Positions 47,108-59,525 of a stretch of 64,000 bases of DNA are shown piece by piece (within the stretch, counting starts at the first letter, position 1; each line of letters begins with the position of its first letter). A program made the position numbers and the translations under genes. The notes beneath the pieces are model-generated. The model ran no database searches and was not told the origin of the DNA. It was given only the letters and a program-made list of their open reading frames with translations. Source of the DNA: Margaritispora aquatica (taxonomy: Eukaryota > Ascomycota > Leotiomycetes > Helotiales > Discinellaceae); assembly GCA_007644065.1 (NCBI GenBank), contig VJWN01000013.1, forward strand, positions 496,001-560,000, read 5' to 3'.

Positions 47108-47980
47108 ATGCGTCCAACAAGAGCAATTCTCTCTCTCCTGGCCTCTGCCACTTGTGCCCTGGCCGACGTTGCTTTCTCAGCCCCTGCAGCTGGTGCAAGT
47201 GTCGTGGGAGGAACAGCATTCACAGTTACTTGGGCAGAGTCGGCCGTTTCGCCAGCGATTACAGAACTGTCGACATATTCTCTCTTCCTATTCTCGGGAT
47301 CCAATGCCTCCCCAGTGCAACTATACCAGTTGGCAGCTTCCTCCTTTTCTGCTGGAAACACGGTGACGGTGACAGTGCCTATTGGTACTGGAGGAACTGG
47401 CGCAAATGTATAGTAAGTAAGCTGTACTCGTATATCAGTACTTGCTAACATGTCTCAGCTTCTTAGGAATGTTATCTGTTGCAACAGCCGGAGGCACAGT
47501 CTGGAATTACTCGAACCGATTCACACTCACTGGAATGACGGGAACATTCTCCGCAGCAGTCATAACAGCAAATGCTGCAATCGTTGGGACAAGTGGCCCA
47601 CCTACCCAGAACAATGTGGCTGTGGCCGGTGCAGCAGCTAGTACTGCTGGAGCTGGAGCATGGGGAACTCCGTATTATTTACAAACCGGATTGACGAAGT
47701 ATGCTCCTATGCAACCAGTACCTCCCACCGCCATTACAGCTACAAACACCGCACCACTATTCCCCACATCTGCAGTGCAATTTGCATCGACCTATATGGC
47801 AATTCCAAGTATTGTCACAACGCTCACACAAGCGAATACCTATAGCATATCTAGTCATGCAAACACCGTAAGACATCTTATCGTTTTGTCTCAAAGTATC
47901 ACACTAACAGTTCGCAGGCAGCAGCAGCATCGCAACCAACAGGTGATATGGCGAAGTTCTTGGCACGATGGGTGGATTAA
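47108..47980 (+). CDS. Secreted Kre9/Knh1-like cell wall protein
   Basis: Three exons, 47108-47412, 47459-47867 and 47918-47980, give 258 residues. A signal peptide is clear (MRPTRAILSLLASATCALA, cleavage before DVAFSAP). The N-terminal domain DVAFSAPAAGASVVGGTAFTV is the Ser/Thr-rich Kre9/Knh1 fold typical of fungal wall proteins; Kre9 and Knh1 are needed for beta-1,6-glucan assembly in yeast. The mature protein is rich in Ala, Thr, Ser and Gly with few charges. The C-terminal part has YYLQTGLTKYAPMQPVPPT, a motif I associate with the Kre9 C-terminal region. It ends FLARWVD and lacks a GPI signal, so it should be soluble or non-covalently held. All three exons join in phase. Confidence 0.85.
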
Positions 47981-48785
47981 TTGTATTTACCAGCGGAGAG
48001 ATTATTGGACTAGAACATAGACACTTTGATAGTGTACATTATAGGGAGTTGGAGAATGGCGTTGCGAATACCTGGAAAGTTGCTGTCACGAATGAGTACA
48101 ATCATGGATATACGTATTGAATGAAGAGGGTAGACTTTGGCACGCCGTAAGGAGTTATTTAAATATGTCAGTATCATGACTTTGTCACGAATCAACCTAA
48201 TTTCAACATTTGTCCTTGTTGGAGATAATGGTGAAGCAATTATGGCAGCAGAGGTAACCATATGTCAACTTGATTTCATTCCAAAGTAGATATCTCATGC
48301 TTGGCCAGTTGGAGGATAGGTATTCTTACCTATGTACTTCCAGTAAATGCGTACCTAGCCGAAGTGAATGAGGAATATAATATCTTATGGACCCAAATTG
48401 CTATCTCTAATACGAGGGATAAAAAGTGGTTCGATGATGCATGTTTTTAAGAAGAAAGTAGCAGGATAGCTTATGTCAAAGTTTGTCACAGATTGGGATT
48501 GATGTGAGGTGCCCTGGAGCTGTCCCGTCACATTGAGATATCACATGACACACGCGTTCCTAACTGAAGTACCTATCAACCAGACGCGTTCTCCCAGGAT
48601 AGTGGGTCCTTCAACGACCTGATAGTTTCGATACACTAAATTACTTTATCTCGAGTCTGAATATCAAGTTCTCCGTACTTCATCTCCCTTCCTCTCATCA
48701 TAATTCTCCCGCTCCCTTGTATTGTATTTTCGAAAATACATCGGATGTTTCTTATATTTATATTCTTATCTCCAATTGGAATTCC
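47981..48785. other. Intergenic, 0.8 kb, no gene seen
   Basis: No coding frame or repeat that I can support between the wall-protein stop and the candidate gene at 48786. Confidence 0.4.
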
Positions 48786-49555
48786 ATGTCTCCAAAGTGA
48801 AAAGCTGGAGCTCCTCTAGCCATGTTTGATGTCGATTCTGTTATTTCAACACCAGCAGTGAAATAAAGGCAAGGCTGGAAGTGCTTCCGCAACTACAAGA
48901 GTGAGTGCGTCATGAGAGAGGAAGAGGAAGAAAATGGCAATGATGAACCACCAGCCGAGCAGAAAAACGATGATCAGGACGAGAATGCCGAATATCCATC
49001 TATTTCCGACAAAGGATACAAGAACCCCAGGTAACTGGAGGGGGGATTTTTGGCAACATGATGAATGATTGTTTGAAAGGGGACCGGGAGAATCATAGTA
49101 ACCGCATTTACAACCGACTGGACGGGTTATGGAGACACTGAGGTTTGGGGAAATATGCTCAGTATCTGTCTGTCCTGGTCGCTTCGCACTTTGTACTGAA
49201 GGATTGCATGACGTTCTAACTATTAAAGAATTAGGTAACCGCTTTCAGCAAGGAGCTCTTCGACACTCCTGTCTCACCATTTAAGAAATGGGGATGTACG
49301 GAGGTCATCGTAACAGGCTTGCAAGTCGCCGATCTTTATTCCCTCATGATGAATGACAACTCTTCAGGCATCAAGAAGATCTTCAACAAATTCATCACAC
49401 TTCCAGACCCGTTAAGCTGTGCTCGCCGAAAACGACACAAATTCGGAAATGTCGACGCAGTCTCCTTACTGTGCTTCCAGTTCTTCCAGTATTATCTAGC
49501 CGATTTTGACATCAAGTGTGAAGGGATCGCTAGTGAAGCTGATAATATGGTCTGA
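48786..49555 (+). CDS. Candidate uncharacterised 193-aa protein
   Basis: Exons 48786-48796, 48869-49030, 49091-49192 and 49249-49555 join in phase without a stop. The resulting protein starts MSPKQGWKCFRNYKSECV, has an acidic stretch (EEEEENGNDEPP), then TAFTTDWTGYGDTEVWGNML and a C-terminal half with LYSLMMNDNSSGIKKIFNKF. I do not recognise a family. Support comes from three junctions that keep frame and from protein-like composition in each exon. Weak points: the first donor (GTGAAA) is poor, the start may instead be the ATG at 48912, and similar-looking sequence (SWKKSVHPRVQVSVDD) continues after the stop, so the gene may be a shortened or decaying copy. Confidence 0.4.
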
Positions 49556-52067
49556 AGCTGGAAGAAAAGTGTCCACCCACGCGTCCAAGTCTCTGTGGAT
49601 GATATCAAAACTCTCAGGATTGCAACGTTGGAGAAGGTTGATTATTGAAAGAACGAGGTAAGTATCAATGCCAGATAGTCTAGCACACTGATATATCTGT
49701 GATAGTGGCTTCATTCAAGCGAACTCATCATGGTGGATGCAAATTTGAGATTACCAAAATGTCGAAAAGGGAAAAAGAAGATCGCCAGTTCTGATATTGC
49801 CACTTGAATTGAAATTGCCACTACAAATAACCGAGATGATGACAGAAAAATTTGATTGCTGAGAGCTCCTCATGGATATACTCACTCGGCCTCAATGCTC
49901 GAAAAAGGTACACATGCACGATCGACAACAGCAATACGGTGTCCGATTTGAAGCCACGTCTTGTATTCGTGCCACTGGCTTTCGCTTATGCGTTCGGCTT
50001 CGACATATTCATTTGATCTCTTATGTTGTCTTCATGGACATCTTATGTAACTTTACTGCATGTCATTCAAGAGTCTACACGTCTACTACTTTCGTTCCGA
50101 CTTGCCCTATGAAGGAGATGCAACTCCGGGCATCTTTTTGCCACCTTCGTTTGCTAGTCAAGGGCACCTCTTACAACACAAGACATTGTCGTACAGGCTC
50201 GTGACGCTCAAAATTGACAGATCGTGTAGCACACGAAGTCATGGACTGTATCAGATCGAGTAAAATCAAGAACGGTGTGATTTATGAAATGTTGACCCTC
50301 AAGCCAACATATGCAGTCCACATAAAGGTCGGTACAAGCGCTCGATGTCAAATGTTCAATCGCTGAGTTCGTGGCTGATCAACCTTCTATACCATTTGCA
50401 CACAACGACATCGGAAGCATATATCTTCCACCAATGGAAGAACATACCCCACACAAACAAATGAGATTTACAACATGAATGCCACCTTCATGTATTCCCC
50501 ATACTGTACTCCACACTCCACAATCTGAAAGCCATCGAAATGTGTAGCATTCATTTTGTTCTTCACCGTTCTCACAACCGAGACATCAAAACGACAAGCG
50601 ACTTTCAACTGGTCAACTGCAATCACACCAGTGGCCACCAGACCATACATGCTCATCAACAGCCAAAGGTGTGTAGCGTGACCCTTCAAGCAGCGGCTGA
50701 CTTGCAGACGTTAGAAGGATAGTCCGCTGCACATTCCAGTCGGGAGGTCCCACTCGGCCATCCGAGCCGGACGAAAGACATGTAGATTGACATTGGATTA
50801 AAGGAAAATCATGTCGAAGATCGCTGCAGAGGAGGAACTACCAACCAACCACAATTAAGCAATAAGAGGAAAACAGCTCAGATTGCAGCAACATGTTCGA
50901 CTTGAAAACCAGCACACCTGCATCTTGATATTCAAAAGAAAACTTTCCCCGGCCATTTCTCCGCTGCCGGCTCAAATACCCTACTGAGCCGGAACAACCA
51001 GAATTCGGTCCTGGCCCTGGCTCATTCCAACGAATATGGTACACGTCCTGTCAACAACTCTGGCTTGCTGATTTTGCTGACTCGACATTGATGCTATCGT
51101 TTCATCTATTGCCTCTTTACAAAAACTTCACAGGTCATGCGATCGCGTTTGTCACGGAGACCTGGGTCCGAGTACCTTTGACATTCGTATTGAGTAGCCG
51201 TCCCGAGGTGGCACGACCTGGAATGTTTGGAGACCTCGCAGATTGCACTGCTGCTGAAGAGGGAACCGGAGGAGGTGGTAGCTCCTGCGGCCTCCCTTCA
51301 AGCCTGACGGCTCAGGGTCTTTTCTCGATTCTGGGATTTCTCCACACACACTCCAGTTTTTGATGCTGTGGACGGTGGACAAGGGGATTGTGGAGGACGA
51401 GAGCTACGAGGCGTTGCGGTGACGTGGGGTGAGATCTTGGGTAAATAGAAATGTGGAGGACGGTGGAGGTAGGACAGCATAAAGTAAAAGAGCACCACAC
51501 TTTTTTTTTTGATATGATATGAGATTTGCGATTCTGTACTTTGGTACCTTTCGTGAAAACAAAAAGATCTAGCCAACATCGGCAAACATCCCAACACAAA
51601 CCAGTCCATTGTGCTACCAAAGGAGGCGTAGTGTCCAAACTACCGACAAATACGCGCCTAGCTCCCGAGGTCTGGACCATTGTTATTCCAGGTTTGCTAG
51701 TTTGCCGGTTTTTGCAACGACCGACCACCTTTTTCTCGCCTTTGTCCTTGTTTTGTTGCTAGACTGGCGCCCCCCTACCTTACGCCGCCTGCATTGTTTT
51801 ACTGCAGTCTGATTGCAACGCATAGCAAAGCAATGCAAAGCAGCGTCCTAAGCGGAGCGGAAATCAGCTAATTCAGCGTTCCCTCGGCGGCTCGGTATTT
51901 CTTTTTTAGAGAAGATAAGAAATTCGATATGAGATGAGGGGCAGAACAAACACAAGCAGAAGCACAAACACCAGCACATACTGGTAAAGGGAATTCCACA
52001 TGTGAATTGTGAAATGTGATGTGCTGTACGGTGAATCACCAACACACTACACTCACCTTACCCTACA

Positions 52068-52104
52068 TACACACACACACACACACGCACACACGCACAC
52101 ACAC
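52068..52104. repeat. CA dinucleotide microsatellite
   Basis: About 37 bases of alternating AC/CA with two interrupting G bases (acgc). It lies 35-70 bases upstream of a TATA-like box and so may sit in the cyclin promoter. Confidence 0.9.
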
Positions 52105-52136
52105 CATACACCATCCATCATTACTTGAGGTAGAGT

Positions 52137-52144
52137 ATATAAGA
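52137..52144 (+). promoter_or_regulatory. TATA-like box, possible cyclin promoter
   Basis: TATATAAG, a good TATA match, about 970 bases before the cyclin ATG. If used, the transcript has a leader of roughly 0.9 kb, unless an intron shortens it. Confidence 0.4.
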
Positions 52145-52237
52145 ACCCCAAGGTAAGTTCCACCACGGCTCTTCTCCTTACTTCGCTTCCCTTCACTTCC
52201 CTACATCCCAAATCAACTCCAGTTCCAATATCTGCAT

Positions 52238-52348
52238 ATGCAAATGCAAATGCGAATGCGACTGGACTGCAAGTGTACCTTACTGTACAGTGCAACTTGC
52301 ATTAGGCCCGGAGTATCTCTTTTCTTCTACAAAATCGGATCCTGTTAA
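52238..52348 (+). promoter_or_regulatory. Possible upstream ORF with four in-frame ATGs
   Basis: A 36-codon frame begins in an ATGCAA repeat and reads MQMQMRMRLDCKC..., ending TAA at 52346-52348. It l ies in the predicted leader of the cyclin gene, about 760 bases before its start. Multiple in-frame ATGs would make it hard for ribosomes to bypass. Use is inferred, not shown. Confidence 0.4.
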
Positions 52349-53111
52349 AAGGCAGCGAGACATTTACAAGGGTTCCAAGGTTAACAACAATCGAGACCTA
52401 CAATATTTCCCATATTTCCCACCACATATTCGATCGATTCCCACCATCATCCGTCTTTGTTCAAACTTCAAACAGGAATCGAGTTCAAATACCAGGACTT
52501 GGGCATCCCTCGACAGAAAATACACGAGTCAGCCAGATCAAACAGGTTACCGGTCTTCGTGTCGCCCTATTATTGACTACGGCGTTTGGGGACTTCTTCG
52601 GGCAGACTTCGTTGATTTCAGCTCGTGCTCCTCTCGACCGTGACAACGAACGAACATACGGAGTACTTTGCTGCACGTCCTTTGGGATATTCTCCATAAC
52701 TGCCTGGAGCATTGCCGCCCACGCCTACGCCTATCTGCTACTCATACCATTCTACTCGGTGGATTCATATCACACCGCAGTGACCTGCCTTAACGATCCA
52801 GGTACAGCCGTTTCGTCCACCCACCCTTCTCGACTGAATACATTTCAATCTCCACACCTCAAGACATTTTTCGCCGCAGCTTCGCCTTTCGCAGATTCTG
52901 TCTGACATCTGACCGATTTGTTCAAACATAACCCCCCCCACCGAATATGTGCCTTTGCTGGCAAGCAACAAGGCTCCATAAGCCATTCGGTGCCACGAGA
53001 ATGTCATAACCCGAACATTCGATTTCACCTACTTTACACAAATACCATACCGAATAATTCTCAAACAGTACCTTTTTTATTTTCGACCACTTCTGGAATT
53101 CCATAATCATC

Positions 53112-54122
53112 ATGTCCGCAATGCGCTCTTCCTCTTGTTTGACTACGGTCTCCCCGATCAAACCCGAAGTCCACGACAGCGCAGACTCGTTTACATACAC
53201 ATTACCTCCTCGTCCAAATCCATCAGAGGATGCTGGACTTACGATCAAGACGTCTCCCGTAGATGGGGGATCAGCGTCGCCGACCAGCCTCGATGTTTTC
53301 ACTATTGGACCAGTAGTCGCATTGAAACTACTTTGCGCCGGCATCGAAGCTTTGGTCAAGGTCACCGGCGATGTGCCTCCAACACCTCCTCCCGAAATCA
53401 CAATTCCGCCAAATATGAGGGGAATGCAAGCCGAGAAGGAAAGCATTGTTAGAAGTAATTCATACAAAAATCTAGCAGAGCTACATAAACTCCCAAGGAC
53501 ACCTTCAAGCACCTTCAAGAATTCCGATGAGATAGATGGAGTTAGTTTCAAGAAGAGGATGATATCAAGTCCAGAGATCAAGCCCACGGAGCCACACATC
53601 ATCATTGGAGATAATGCAGAACCTCTGAATGTGCAGCACAGCGCCATTACACGAAAGTTTTACTCGAAACACCCACCCCCGATTTCATTGGAAGATTACT
53701 TGATGCGAATTCATCAATTTTGCCCAATGTCGACTGCAGTGTATCTAGCTACAAGTTTATACATACACAAGCTCGCAGTTGATGAGCGAGCCATCCCAGT
53801 CACGCGGAGGAACTGTCATAGGTTACTTCTGGCGGGTTTACGAGTGGCTATGAAGGCGTTGGAAGACCTGAGCTATCCACACTCGCGGTTTGCAAAAGTT
53901 GGAGGGGTTAGTGAGGGCGAACTGGGAAGGCTGGAGATAAGCTTTTGCTTTCTGACAAACTTTGACTTCAAAACCAGCAAGGAAGCTCTCCTAGACCATG
54001 CAATCAATCTCAAGGAAATATCTTCATTACAGGGGGCCGTCAACTTCGTTCCAAGAATGCCGATGAGGATTAATAAGCGGAGGTCGAATATCGGAATTCA
54101 CGAGCTCACCGCAGATGCGTAG
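53112..54122 (+). CDS. Pho80-like (PCL-type) cyclin
   Basis: Single exon, 336 residues. The C-terminal half is a Pho80/PREG cyclin box: FYSKHPPPISLEDYLMRIHQ, CPMSTAVYLATSLYIHKLA, then RNCHRLLLAGLRVAMKALED, FAKVGGVSEGELGRLEISF and LTNFDFKTSKE. Such cyclins bind the Pho85-type kinase and act in phosphate sensing, glycogen and cell-cycle control; Pho80 in yeast and PREG in Neurospora repress the phosphate regulon. The first 150 residues are Pro/Ser/Thr-rich with several SP/TP sites (PRTPSST, ISSPEIKP) that could be phosphorylated. Another recognisable block, LDVFTIGPVVALKLLCAGIEALVKVTGDVP, is conserved in PREG-type proteins. The leader carries a candidate upstream ORF. Confidence 0.92.
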   Translation: MSAMRSSSCLTTVSPIKPEVHDSADSFTYTLPPRPNPSEDAGLTIKTSPVDGGSASPTSLDVFTIGPVVALKLLCAGIEALVKVTGDVPPTPPPEITIPPNMRGMQAEKESIVRSNSYKNLAELHKLPRTPSSTFKNSDEIDGVSFKKRMISSPEIKPTEPHIIIGDNAEPLNVQHSAITRKFYSKHPPPISLEDYLMRIHQFCPMSTAVYLATSLYIHKLAVDERAIPVTRRNCHRLLLAGLRVAMKALEDLSYPHSRFAKVGGVSEGELGRLEISFCFLTNFDFKTSKEALLDHAINLKEISSLQGAVNFVPRMPMRINKRRSNIGIHELTADA

Positions 54123-54974
54123 CATGGCATGAGAAAGATTGACTAGAGCATCACTGCGACTTACACAGATAAGGAATCTAGTGTGGGTACCTGGTTGGGC
54201 GGTTCTTTGCTTCAATGGTTAAGTCATTGATATGGGAGGCTACTTCACTTCGATTACACTAGGCGCATAGGTTCACTTTTAGGTGAACACTGGAGGAACA
54301 GAATTCGGCCTAGATTAGCATAGGGGAGCATTAGGAACACCTGCAAAGGTTGAGACATGCATGGATACCATTCTTTGGGCGTTCTTGGACAGATACGGAA
54401 ATCGGAGGGGATTGTTTATTTGAGCGATGGGCGTTGCATATGGGTCATATCTTCTTGTTCTTCATACCAATACAGGAATAGGGTATTTACGGGCGGGCCA
54501 GAATTGAGTATCGCCTGCGGGTTCTGAAGGAGGTGCATATGGCATGTGAGAAGCTACGTAGTTCGAACGAGCGTTGGCGAAGTTAGCTTCGTCTTATTAA
54601 TTATATTCTCCTGATGGACATTTGGGGGAGCTAGGCTACTGTCCTTGAAAATATGTTTAGCGGAGTGGCAGCTAGATCCCGTATACAAATTGAAATTCAA
54701 AACATCTCCAACAAATCATATCACTATACTCTGCATCGAAATGAGAAGTGCAGTTCTTACCAAGAGAGTTGATGGTGGGGTCTTACCACCGCGGGGTCAG
54801 GTTATAAGCAGGGCTTCCTCGGCGTTTGAGCAGCATCAAAGAGACATCACTCTCGAGCTTGATAAATCATTATTCACAAACCAAACAACCTCTCTTCAAG
54901 CTTTCTAGAATATTACAACCATATTGAAACAGTCACACAGCTTAAATAGAGCTCCCCAATAACAGTACCACAAG
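54123..54974. other. Intergenic, 0.85 kb, no gene seen
   Basis: Cyclin 3' region followed by the promoter of the prolidase gene. Nothing further recognised. Confidence 0.45.
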
Positions 54975-56510
54975 ATGGCAGATGTTGAGACTGTGCTGAA
55001 GGGCAAATACCCCGCCAAAGCCCATGCAAAGAGGGTGGTAGAATGGATGAAGTCAAAGAACCCAGATGTCAAAGGCGTATTATATCTTGAAGGGCAGAAG
55101 ACGCGGATGATAGAGGACAACGATGAGTCTATGCCATTCCGGTTCGCCCTGCCTCCTCCCCTCACACTACCAGCAACGAGCTAATCCCCATCACCAGCCA
55201 ACGACGATACTTCTACTACCTCACCGGCTGCCCCCTCCCCGATTCCTACTTCACATACGACATCGCGACGGAGAAATCCACCCTCTTCATCCCACCCATC
55301 GATCCCGAGTCCGTGATCTGGTCGGGGCTCCCCGTCTCCGAAAGCGAAGCCCTCTCCCTCTACGACGTGGACAGCGTGCAAACAACCACAGAAGTGAACC
55401 CCGCGCTCGCACACCCGCACCCGGATTCCTACGTCTGGGCCATCGAGAAGCAAGTCTCGGAGCACATCACCTTCCTCGAGTTCGCGCAAAAGGACTTCAC
55501 CTTGCTCAAGACGGCGATTGAAGAGTGCAGGGTGGTCAAGGATGCATATGAAATCGCCCTCACGATTAAGGCGAATCAGATCAGTACGATTGCACATACG
55601 GCTGTGTTGAAGGCTGTGAAGAGTGCGAAGAATGAGAGGGAGCTGGAGGGTTTGTTCATTGAGAAGTGTATTGCGAATGGGGCGAGGGAACAGGCGTATC
55701 ATGGCATCTTTGCGAGTGGTGAGGCAGCGGCTACGTTGCATTATGTGAAGAATTATGAGCCTTTGGAGGGGAAGCTCAACTTGTTACTCGATGCTGGTGG
55801 AGAGTATGGCTGCTACGCCTCTGATATTGTGAGTTTCTCCACTCTCTCAAGATATCATCACTAACATAGACCCAGACCCGAGTAATGCCCATCAACGGCA
55901 AATTCACCCCCGAAAGTCGAGCCATCTACGACATCGTGCTCCAAATGCAGGAAGTGTGCATAAACATGCTCAAAGAAGGCGTGTTATGGGACGACGTGCA
56001 TCTCACCGCGCACGAAATCGCCATCGACGGCCTCCTCAAGCTCGGTATCCTGCAGGGTTTAAAAGAAGATATCCTGAGGCTGCGAACGAGCGTTGCTTTC
56101 TTCCCGCATGGATTGGGCCATTATTTGGGTATGGATACGCATGATACGGGTGGTCATCCAAATTATGAGGATAAAGATACCATGTTCCGGTATCTGCGTG
56201 TTCGTGGTGCACTACCTGCTGGTGCTATCATTACTGTTGAGCCTGGAGTAAGTCTTCTAATTCGTCTGACACTTATTACGAAGAAGCTAACACAGTACCA
56301 CAGATTTACTTCTGCCGCTTCATCATCGAGCCCTACCTCACTGATCCCGTGCACTCGGCTTACATCAACTTCGAGACGCTGAATAAGTACTGGGCGGTAG
56401 GTGGTGTGCGCATCGAAGACAATATCCTGATTACAAAGGATGGGTTCAAGAATCTGACTACGGCGGTTAAGGACGTGGATGAGATGTATAAGCTTATTAA
56501 TGGCTCGTGA
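54975..56510 (+). CDS. Xaa-Pro aminopeptidase/prolidase (metallopeptidase M24B)
   Basis: Four exons, 54975-55141, 55198-55828, 55876-56247 and 56304-56510, give 458 residues. The N-terminal domain has [21 protein letters not shown]. The pita-bread catalytic domain shows the dinuclear metal ligands: two Asp in [18 protein letters not shown] (second across intron 2), His in [17 protein letters not shown], Glu in TVEPGIYFC (across intron 3), and Glu in [10 protein letters not shown]. The enzyme removes or cleaves at X-Pro bonds, usually with manganese, in the cytosol. The intron 1 donor is GTTCGC; using it restores MPFRQRRYF. Family length (about 457) matches the fungal prolidase pepP type. Confidence 0.93.
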
Positions 56511-57457
56511 GAAAGCTGGTTGGTGATTAGCGAGTGGGTGTGATGGATGAGGATAAGGATGAAGATAAGTGAGGTGTGGAGGTAGTTAGTGAGTGGTGAG
56601 CGATGTTTGATGCCATGCGACGTGATGTGCTTATGAGTTGCATGAACTGGGCAGATGGAAGAGAGGAAGCTACGATACGAAGTGAAATGAAATGATACTA
56701 ATGAACAAATCAAACATAGTTCTCACAAAATATATCCAGCGACCTCGCACTCACTCACTCATCTGCCGTGTCTGCCTTGTCCACTGCTATAAACACAATG
56801 GACCCCTTACAAGACAACACCAACGAAAACCAACGACTCAATGCACCACAAGCACGAGAAGCACATAGATTCTCACTAACAACCAAATCCCGGACTCGCA
56901 CCCAATTCACCACCCATTTCACCATCACTTGTCCTCGCTCGCTCGTTCGCTTATCCCCCTTTTTCCCCTTTCCCCCTTTGCCCTCCCCCATTCCCCCCTC
57001 TCACTCCCCATCCCCCAAGTCTCCCCACTGGTCCTCAAATCCAGATTCAGTAACCAGCGCACAAAACCCAATCCAACCATTCAAACAAAAAGAAACCTCT
57101 AGTGACAATACATGAGGCATACATAGAACGTTCGGACCTCCCTGTATCGGAAAGAGGTTCAGAAATGTAGAGCTTGCGAACATGGTTCAATTACTATCGC
57201 ACGTCCTCACTCCCTCATCGTATTTCTTTCACGTGGATGATGGAAACTGTGCTTCTATCTCGATCATACTTCGATCAGTTTTGACCGGGTTTTCTTCACG
57301 ATTGGCTCTGCATATATAGATGCCTCTGCCAGATTTTGAGATGAATTGATTGAGTTTATGTCTTTCTTCTGTATTCTGTCTTCTACAAGCCTAGCAACGC
57401 CCTGCCCATGCCGGGTTCTCCTCAATCTGACGATTCCATATTTATTCCATCACCTAC
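56511..57457. other. Intergenic, 0.95 kb, pyrimidine-rich run
   Basis: Between convergent genes. A C/T-rich stretch near 56930-57020 produces a Pro/Ser-rich open frame that I do not accept as a gene. Confidence 0.5.
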
Positions 57458-59525
57458 CTAGCACCCACTAACAACAACCGCATCAATTACAGCCGTAGTA
57501 CCACTCATCACGCTCTCAATAGCCCTCTTCAACACGTCCTCCAACTCAGAAGCCTTGGCCACTTTCTCAGCGAACAACTTCCCTCCCGCCGCCGCCTTGG
57601 CAATGCCCGCATAATCAGGCGTAGGATCGAACGAGATGTTCAACTCCTCATTTGTGGCCTTAGAGCCGAGTCCATCCGGGTGGACGAGCAAGAGTGATTT
57701 ACGGGGTGCGTTCCAACCTGTGCTTGTTAGCAAGTATAGAGCGGTCTTGATTTTAAAAGACATACCTTTGTTGTTCAGCACGATGGTCAAAACGGGAATC
57801 TTGTACCGTTGGCTGATCCAGTATACGCTACCGGGAACGCTGAACAAGAATGTTCCATCTCCCACAATCTGAACGACGAATTTTCCCTTGCCTTCTCCAT
57901 TCTCATATTCAGAAGCGAGCTTGATTCCAAGAGTTCCACCACCGGACCAGCCGAGACCACCACCTCCGCAGTTGATCCATGTACCTGGAAGAGTAGCTTG
58001 AATCTGATCGGCTACGAAAGCGGTATTGGTGACTGCCTCAATGGCAAAGATGGTATCCACTGGGACGAGTTTGCGGAGTGTTGCACACAGATGGCCTGTG
58101 CCGAATGTACCGTCTTCCTTGGGATGAGCTGCCGCAGCGATTGCTTCAATGCGTTTGGAGTGTGCAATTGCTAAAGATTCCCATTTTTGAGAAAATGAAT
58201 CGGTCGACAGTTGTTCCGCAAGTGGTGATGAGGTGATGTAGTTTGTGAGTTGGGTAATTGATGTATAGCTGTCTGCTCGGTATCTGCTTAGAGCATCGAG
58301 GTAGAAAACTGGCATTTGACTGCAAAGTGGTCAGTAAATTGCCTTCGCTCAAATTAATGGTTTACCCACTTCTTCAATGGGTCAACATCAATATGGAACA
58401 CTTTGGCGGTCTTGGCAGGGTGGCATTGAGTATTGATCCAAGGAACATCTAGAGAGGTCAGCTTAAGCATGGCAAGAAATTTCAAGCACACTTACCACAG
58501 TCAATGACAACAATCACATCAGCAGTCCTGATTGCTTCGTCAATACCGTACCTCAATCCCAACCATGCTCTGTGATTCGCTGGGAAGCACATATCACTTC
58601 CACCAGTGTCCAAAACACGCAGGCCCTTCACTGTATCCGCGAGCTTCACAAGCGCACCAACAGAAGCGTGATTCCTACCACTATATCCCGTAATAATCAG
58701 AGGTTCCTTGGCTCCCACAATTGCTTCTGAGATGGTTTTTATCGCAATATCCGAAAGTCCAGCTGGCTCAACTTTGTTCCAATATGCTTGTTCCAAATGG
58801 TAAGGATCCAGATCCTCTTCCATAACCTCTCTTGCACCACACAAGTATACAGGTCCTGCTGGATCCGAAGTTGCGAATTGTAAAGCCCGGTTGACCATTT
58901 GTTTGACGTTCTTGCCCGTCTTAAGCTCTGCGGTATAGCGACAATACTGTGCCACAATAGCTTTCTGGTCTGGAACATCTTGAATCCAGTGGATATATTC
59001 TGTTCGAGAACCTCTCATTTCTCCTTCAATTGTGTATGGGGATAGACCTGCAAATATGAGAACCGGGGCTCGGCCACAGGATGCATTGTGCACTGCCGCT
59101 CCTAATCCTTGTGTACCAACATCGACGTGAACGATTACGCATTGAGGTTTGCTGGTGAGGCGAGCATATCCATCTGCCATTGACAATGCCACCATCTGTA
59201 CAGAGTTAGTGTATGTCTCTGGTATGAAGGCATGTCACTTACTTCATTGGGGCATGTAATAATGCGGGGAAATTGACCCTTCTTCTCATTTTGTCCTTTG
59301 ACAATGGCTTCAATTATGGAAGGGTGATCTGATCCCAGGTTGACGAAGCAGTGAGTGACACCAGCCTATAGTTTGCATGAGTATTTTGGCACGATTGAAG
59401 AGACAATACACGCACCTCCCACAAGCTTTCGAAGAATGCGAAAGACGCCTATATGAAGTTAACACTGACACAATCAGAATGTACCCTTATATGCATACGG
59501 TATATAATGCCTTGGTTGACGCCAT
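57458..59525 (-). CDS. ThDP-dependent enzyme, acetolactate-synthase-like
   Basis: Seven exons, 59525-59499, 59448-59416, 59365-59243, 59195-58496, 58448-58370, 58319-57766 and 57717-57458, give 591 residues. The first two exons are nine and eleven codons. The N-terminal Pyr domain has FVNLGSDHPSIIEA, with the cofactor-activating Glu at about residue 61 (CPNE) and MVALSMADGYARL. The C-terminal PP domain has the ThDP signature GDGTFLFSVPGSVY...VLNNKGW. The family includes acetolactate synthase, benzoylformate decarboxylase and oxalyl-CoA decarboxylase; I cannot fix the substrate. There is no mitochondrial presequence, unlike biosynthetic acetolactate synthase. It diverges from a butanediol-type dehydrogenase. 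Intron 6 is in frame and open, so it could be missed. Confidence 0.88.

Larger units (their letters stand above)
49556..53111. other. 3.5 kb gap, includes long leader of the cyclin gene
   Basis: No gene placed between 49556 and about 52100. Further right lie a CA repeat (52068-52104), a TATATAAG box (52137-52144), an ATGCAA repeat that forms an upstream open frame (52238-52348), and pyrimidine-rich sequence up to the cyclin ATG at 53112. The open frame around 52290-52643 lacks an ATG and is not called a gene. Confidence 0.45.

Noticed and set aside
52290..52712. Open frames on both strands upstream of the cyclin.
   Set aside because: The rightward one has no ATG, and both lie in the expected leader with no recognisable motif.
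56768..57115. Pro/Ser-rich open frame between prolidase and the ThDP enzyme.
   Set aside because: It is produced by a C/T-rich tract in an intergenic region; composition is not protein-like.
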